Shown piece after piece: positions 33,222 to 37,037 of a stretch of DNA of 37,037 bases. A program made the position numbers and the translations under genes. Below the pieces are notes generated by a model, which saw only the letters and a program-made list of their open reading frames with translations, was not told the origin of the DNA and did not search any database. Origin of the DNA: Akkermansiaceae bacterium (GTDB lineage: Bacteria; Verrucomicrobiota; Verrucomicrobiia; Verrucomicrobiales; Akkermansiaceae); NCBI GenBank assembly GCA_026461385.1, contig JAPJNB010000208.1, forward strand, positions 1 to 37,037, given 5' to 3'. Each line of letters starts with the position of its first letter. The first letter of the stretch is position 1.

Positions 33222-34220
33222 TTAAATCACCGGGCCTTGAGGAAGAGGGGTAGTTAGAAATCGCTCAGGCACCCCGCAGGCCGCGCCTAAGATGCTGCCA
33301 ACCACGGCACCTCGGTGGCAGTTGTCACCACCGACCATGGCATTGGCGATGATTCCCGCCGAGAAGTCGTGATGGTATTTCCAGACGAGGTAGAGCGCGG
33401 CCGGCATCGCATCGGCAATGTAGCAGGCGGGGCTGAAGCGGGAGCCGATGACATGCTCATCGGGCTGGTGAAGCCACGAGTCGGATTTATTTCCTGAGAT
33501 CCAGTCACCGGCCTCCAGTCGGATCGCCTCATGAATTTCCATCCCTTCGGTGACTCTCCAGAGGAGGCGTACCAAAGTGTCCGCGGCACGGAGAACATTG
33601 GCATGGGCATGAGTCAATCCGACATGCTCCTTCACGATCATCCTCAATTCCGAAAGTTCTGTCTCGGGTTTCAAAGAGCATAAAGCCGCACAGAGAGCGG
33701 GTACGGTTGCGAGTCCTCCGATGTGCTCGTCACTGATGCCACATTTTCTTGGCTTTTTCCCCTCTGAATAACGCGTGAAGAAGGCTCGGTGGTATTCTTC
33801 GACATAGGTGTCGCGATGCCATCCGGGTTCCAGCATTCTGGTAATGTAGCGCTCAAGCCAGGCGTCGGGGTCGTAACCGCCACTTTCATTCACAAAGGCG
33901 AAAAGCTCACGGGCGAGGCGGTAATTCAGGGTGTTCTCACCGGCCTTGAGGAACTGGTGGTAATGGACCCCACGCATCCCCCAATACTGGGCCTGATCGC
34001 GGAGGATATCCCCCTTCGCGTTGAGCGCTTGGTATTCGGAACGCCAGAGAATGCTTCCGGAGTGAGGATGTCTCGGCTCCATAAAATGATCCACCGTACC
34101 ATATTCCTCACGGAGTGCTGCCGTGTCATAGTACCAGTGAACAGGCATCGCGAGGGCATCGGCGGTCAGCGAACCTTGGTAGGCATTAGTCCATGGCGAA
34201 AGGGTGCTCATTGAGTCCAT
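33222..34220 (-). CDS. ADP-ribosylglycohydrolase-family protein with altered metal motifs
   Basis: 332 residues (ATG 34220, or 34211). The family frame is recognisable: GSLTADALAMPVHW (16-29) at the place of the usual GDAxGxP, a helical core, and near the C-terminus MVGGDNCHRGAVVGSILGAA where DraG-type enzymes have GGDTDT. The early metal-binding TDDT motif appears as GENTLN. Classical DraG/ARH enzymes use these Asp residues to hold two Mg ions for removing ADP-ribose from proteins. The replacements suggest a different metal arrangement or substrate. It forms its own transcription unit. The function is inferred only at family level. Confidence 0.78.
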   Translation of the reverse strand: MDSMSTLSPWTNAYQGSLTADALAMPVHWYYDTAALREEYGTVDHFMEPRHPHSGSILWRSEYQALNAKGDILRDQAQYWGMRGVHYHQFLKAGENTLNYRLARELFAFVNESGGYDPDAWLERYITRMLEPGWHRDTYVEEYHRAFFTRYSEGKKPRKCGISDEHIGGLATVPALCAALCSLKPETELSELRMIVKEHVGLTHAHANVLRAADTLVRLLWRVTEGMEIHEAIRLEAGDWISGNKSDSWLHQPDEHVIGSRFSPACYIADAMPAALYLVWKYHHDFSAGIIANAMVGGDNCHRGAVVGSILGAACGVPERFLTTPLPQGPVI

Positions 34221-34454
34221 ATGCTAGTTCGAGAAAAGTGAATTGCTAGGAAATTACCGTTGGGCCTCAGCTACATCGAAGATTCGCAGCGTGCACAGTG
34301 ATAAGTGCAGGTTGCACGATGTCTGGAGAAAGTCGATTGCATGAAACACGCTCGAATGCTTATGCAGCATTGGCAATCGATCGCATCGCAGAATCGGCAC
34401 GCTAATTGCGATAAGGAGAGAACCCGCAATACGGGACCGAACTCCTAGAAATTT

Positions 34455-35234
34455 ATGAAAACCATGCAACGAAGTCTTATCCTTTCCCTGCTTTCCCTAT
34501 TCACGCCGTTGACCTCGTTCGCGGACGCCGACAAACAAGCCGAATTGATAGCTCCTATTCCGGGCACTAAAGGCAACGCCTCATCTTGGCGCGCCTCTCA
34601 AGTGATGGGCCTGAAAGTGAAAAATGCGGGCGATGAGACCATCGGGGAAGTCGAGGACCTGATCCTTGATATGAAATCCGGAGAAATCCTCGCGGTGGTC
34701 ATCTCGTCGGGCGGCTTCTTGGGCATCGCAGATACACTCAGTGCGGTACCCGTCTCCATCCTTCGATATGATACGAATGCCAATGCGTTCAAAACCAAGC
34801 TCACCAAAGAGCAGTTGACTAAAGCTCCCCAGTTTAAATCCAACGAATGGCCGGACTACAACGAAGGCACCTCGACCGAAAAACTTCGCAACTATCGTGA
34901 GTCCTTCGATGACGACCAAGATGATGACAGTAATCATACCGCTCCCGACAACTCTGCGCAGAATAAGAAGGAGCGTAATAAGAATGGCATGATGCCCACC
35001 GATCAGGGGACTAGCGACAAGGACCTTCAAATCACCAAGGGCATTCGTGTCGACATCATGGCGGCGGACCTATCCTTTGACTCGAAGAACATCAAGATCA
35101 TTACCAAGGACGAGCATGTTTATCTGAAGGGGGTGGTGGAAAATCATTCCGAACATCAGGCCATCCTCGAAATTGCCAAGAATCATGCCGGCTCGGACAA
35201 GATAATCGATGAGCTGACCATGAAATCCAAGTAA
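34455..35234 (+). CDS. Periplasmic PRC-barrel and BON domain protein
   Basis: 259 residues. MKTMQRSLILSLLSLFTPLTSFADA is a Sec signal. The PRC-barrel domain (about 45-115) begins ASQVMGLKVKNAGDETIGEV and includes LDMKSGEILAVVIS. An acidic, low-complexity linker (DDDQDDDSN, near 150) leads to a BON domain (about 190-258; GIRVDIMAADLSFDSKNIKI, then VYLKGVVENHSE). BON domains bind membranes or envelope components and PRC barrels act as sensor or assembly modules, so an envelope-stress role is inferred. A second envelope-type gene follows after 40 bp, and both end at one terminator. Confidence 0.82.
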   Translation: MKTMQRSLILSLLSLFTPLTSFADADKQAELIAPIPGTKGNASSWRASQVMGLKVKNAGDETIGEVEDLILDMKSGEILAVVISSGGFLGIADTLSAVPVSILRYDTNANAFKTKLTKEQLTKAPQFKSNEWPDYNEGTSTEKLRNYRESFDDDQDDDSNHTAPDNSAQNKKERNKNGMMPTDQGTSDKDLQITKGIRVDIMAADLSFDSKNIKIITKDEHVYLKGVVENHSEHQAILEIAKNHAGSDKIIDELTMKSK

Positions 35235-35274
35235 GCGAACTAAGTCTCAATTAGAACTCCAACCAACCAAAGCC

Positions 35275-35808
35275 ATGAACCATAAATCAGTATATGCGAT
35301 CTCAACCTCGGAAGGCCAAGCCGAACACATCGTTGACAGTCTCACGCGTTCGGGATTTTCCACGAACGACATCTCTGTCCTTTTTCCAGACAAGGGAACC
35401 ACGCATGAGTTTTCCCATGAGAAAAACACCAAGGCTCCTGAAGGTGCGGTGACCGGTGTTGCCACCGGTGGCGTGCTGGGAGGAGCTCTCGGACTGCTAG
35501 TCGGCATCGGTGCCTTGGCGATTCCAGGTGTGGGACCGCTGGTTGCTGCTGGCCCTCTTCTTGCCGCTCTGAGTGGTGCGGCCGCCGGTGCTGCCGTAGG
35601 CGGTGTTGCGGGTGCATTGATCGGCCTGGGTATCCCCGAGATCGAAGCCAAGCGCTATGAGAACCGCATCGCCGAAGGAAATATCCTCATCTCTGTCCAT
35701 ACCGTGACGGGTGACGAGGTGTCGCGTGCTAAAGAAATTCTTAAAAAGGGGGGCGCGGAAGACATCTCTTCCACATCGATTGGCGAAGTGGCATCGGCTG
35801 CCAAATAA
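35275..35808 (+). CDS. Glycine-zipper stress-type membrane protein
   Basis: 177 residues. A small alpha/beta domain (about 1-45; VYAISTSEGQAEHIVDSL then DISVLFPD) resembles the YflT-like 'general stress' N-domain. A long Gly/Ala-rich hydrophobic segment (about 60-120, VATGGVLGGALGLLVGIGAL and following) forms glycine-zipper membrane hairpins, and a second alpha/beta part (125-170; ENRIAEGNILISVHT and a helix) follows. It is likely induced by stress and associates with the membrane; no enzyme motif is present. It is probably co-transcribed with the PRC/BON gene. Confidence 0.7.
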   Translation: MNHKSVYAISTSEGQAEHIVDSLTRSGFSTNDISVLFPDKGTTHEFSHEKNTKAPEGAVTGVATGGVLGGALGLLVGIGALAIPGVGPLVAAGPLLAALSGAAAGAAVGGVAGALIGLGIPEIEAKRYENRIAEGNILISVHTVTGDEVSRAKEILKKGGAEDISSTSIGEVASAAK

Positions 35809-35842
35809 CGACAATCTATCGAAACTCTGTGATCAGAAAGTG

Positions 35843-35878
35843 ATACAGTCCCCGCGCTATCGGGGACTGTATTTTTTT
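35843..35878 (+). terminator. Strong intrinsic terminator
   Basis: A perfect 12-bp stem ATACAGTCCCCG/CGGGGACTGTAT with a 6-nt loop is followed by seven T residues. It closes the PRC/BON and stress-protein unit. Confidence 0.95.
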
Positions 35879-36338
35879 AGTTAAATGATTGCTGTGCATT
35901 TGCTGTTGGAGTGAAAACCGGTGAAAGAGTCGGTAGCCTAGCTGCAGGAGGGGGTGGGCTTGCCTAAACCCAAACGTGCCTACTACCCCAACTCTCGAGC
36001 AGCGTCTTGAAGGTGCAGTAGCAAGGTGAACGACTTGTTCGCGGGGGCATCGGCGGTACCTTTTCACTCACGGTATTAGCGAATCAATCGAAGAATCACG
36101 TGCTCACCACTCCATCATGGGCAAGCATCACGGTAATGCGGTTCATTGGTGAGGTGACAAAACCTTCTGGATCGTCACTCCGCTATGACCTACCATTCGA
36201 CACTGCAAGTGGCCAAGAGAGGATGCGAAATATAATCCTCTGGGTATATTTTTCAACGATGCGGCTTTTCCGGACGTATGGCGTTCTAACAAATCTGGGA
36301 AGCTTTTCGAGTGTGCTTGAAATGAGGTGACCCAGAAA
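35879..36338. other. Intergenic stretch without recognised features
   Basis: 460 bp after the terminator. A 76-codon frame at 36100-36330 has no protein-like pattern. The DNA may be a decayed gene, but no family could be recognised on either strand. Confidence 0.4.
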
Positions 36339-36503
36339 TCATTTTTTCCGAGTCATCGACAGCCTGCGCCCTGCCTTGGCACAGTCTAGAAGGTCGAGGT
36401 TGATTAGGTTTTGATAGGGAATGCCGGTCTCTTTGGTAAGCGACTTGAAGTAATTGATGATGTCCGGTTCAAGCCTGGTGGTCACCGCCTTCTCGGATCT
36501 CAC
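36339..36503 (-). pseudogene. Ribbon-helix-helix antitoxin-like fragment
   Basis: A frame of about 54 residues from GTG 36503 (or 48 from GTG 36485) reads KAVTTRLEPDIINYFKSLTK and then ETGIPYQNLINLDLLDCAK. This matches the usual CopG/BrnA-type antitoxin pattern, a beta strand then two helices with 'GIPYQxLIN'. The typical N-terminal part before the strand is missing (a stop lies just upstream), there is no good ribosome site, and no partner toxin gene is visible on either side. It is therefore most likely a remnant of a toxin-antitoxin locus, although a short functional DNA-binding protein is not excluded. Confidence 0.5.
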
Positions 36504-36797
36504 TCGAAGGAAAGTTCATTTATCTAGTAGCAAGGAATACAGCGTATTGCTTTTATGTTCAAAGTGTACTTCTATGAATCTGGGTTATTTAGGGTTGCGC
36601 CATGGGCAGCGGCGGGACAGCGGCTGGTAGCAACTCGTTTCGCGAATTTGCCCGTGCAAAATCGGTCCCCAGCCCATCTGCGGCGATCAGTTCAAGCCGA
36701 CAGCGGGCCTTCACTCGGGTCTGGTTCGCAGATGTGAGTTTTAGCTGAGAGAAGCGAGAGAAGCGGCGCGGGCAGGTTGCACGCGCCGTTGATGAAT

Positions 36798-37037
36798 CTA
36801 ACGTGGGACGACTGGGCCATCGGCAGGAGGTGGAGTCGGTTCTGGGGCTGGGGGAGGACTGGGTTGGATAGTGGATTGCGGGATAAATTCCTTCGGAGGC
36901 TCGGCAGGCTTCGTCGCTTCATGCACCGCTTTGCGGGTGGCCTCGGCGGCTTGCGTGGCCTTTTCCTTGGCTTTTTCTCCAAGTTCTCTGGCTTCTTCGC
37001 TGACCTTTTCGGTGCCAGTGTGCATCTTCTCCTTCAC
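36798..37037 (-). CDS. Ala/Lys- and Pro-rich protein, cut by window end
   Basis: The frame is open to the window edge; the GTG at the edge may not be the true start. About 79 residues are visible. A long amphipathic, charged helix with Glu/Lys/Ala repeats (TEKVSEEARELGEKAKEKA and on) resembles late-embryogenesis-abundant or YtxH-like tails. It is followed by a Pro-rich C-terminus (PSPPPAPEPTPPP). The missing part may hold a signal peptide or membrane helix. An envelope- or stress-associated role is only a guess, fitting the neighbouring PRC/BON and stress genes. The 294 bp between it and the antitoxin remnant shows no clear feature. Confidence 0.55.
   Translation of the reverse strand: MKEKMHTGTEKVSEEARELGEKAKEKATQAAEATRKAVHEATKPAEPPKEFIPQSTIQPSPPPAPEPTPPPADGPVVPR

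Noticed and set aside
36100..36330. 76-codon ORF after the 35843 terminator
   Set aside because: Composition looks random, and no motif or start signal is present.
36555..36737. 60-codon ORF that could be a toxin partner of the antitoxin remnant
   Set aside because: It is on the opposite strand, and only the first few residues look toxin-like by chance; the rest is Arg/Ser/Pro-rich noise.

Overview
The window looks like chromosomal DNA from a member of the Verrucomicrobiota. This is inferred from gene content, protein style and the many starts without a Shine-Dalgarno sequence; no rRNA marker is present. It holds the right end of a mobile element, a long lipid-modification operon, a housekeeping block with an unusual purL, a proteorhodopsin/carotenoid/retinal cluster, and a stress or repair region.

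Positions 1-3700 (+) are the end of an integrated element. It has a RepA-like AAA ATPase cut by the window start, an iteron-like repeat array with a 16-bp palindrome immediately 3' of it, a helix-turn-helix protein, a Nu1/small-terminase-like protein and four small unknown genes, closed by a terminator. A tRNA-Thr(CGT) with encoded CCA follows, its 3' end facing the element. The layout resembles a phage satellite, but no integrase is visible. An HU-like gene comes next.

Positions 4645-14876 (+) form one tightly packed gene train with many ATGA-type overlaps: alpha/beta hydrolase, a phosphoribosyltransferase-erythromycin esterase fusion, an anchored NTF2-like protein, a fatty-acid desaturase, a flavin oxidoreductase, DUF1365, a cyclopropane-synthase-family methyltransferase, DUF2062, DUF1295 and a second such methyltransferase. 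The desaturase-to-methyltransferase part most likely modifies membrane acyl chains by methylation, desaturation or possibly furan/cyclopropane formation.

Positions 14903-25097 (-) hold rpoN, a giant purL, a secreted amidohydrolase and a secreted flavin amine oxidase. PurL carries about 240 extra residues between its two synthetase halves. These contain a kinase-like domain with Lys, Asp, Asn and Asp at the expected catalytic places. The 5' end of purL is duplicated, in decayed form, on the far side of the amidohydrolase gene.

Positions 25213-31548 (-) read proteorhodopsin-crtE-crtI-crtB-crtY-blh. This is a complete route from prenyl diphosphates through lycopene and beta-carotene to retinal, plus the green-tuned proton pump that uses it. 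The gap between the rhodopsin gene and crtE holds a strong hairpin and two mutually exclusive inverted repeats.

Positions 31932-37037 contain a small membrane protein, an AlkB-type dioxygenase, an ADP-ribosylglycohydrolase-family protein with altered metal motifs, a PRC-barrel/BON periplasmic protein, a glycine-zipper stress-type protein, a probable remnant of a ribbon-helix-helix antitoxin and an incomplete Ala/Lys- and Pro-rich protein at the window edge.
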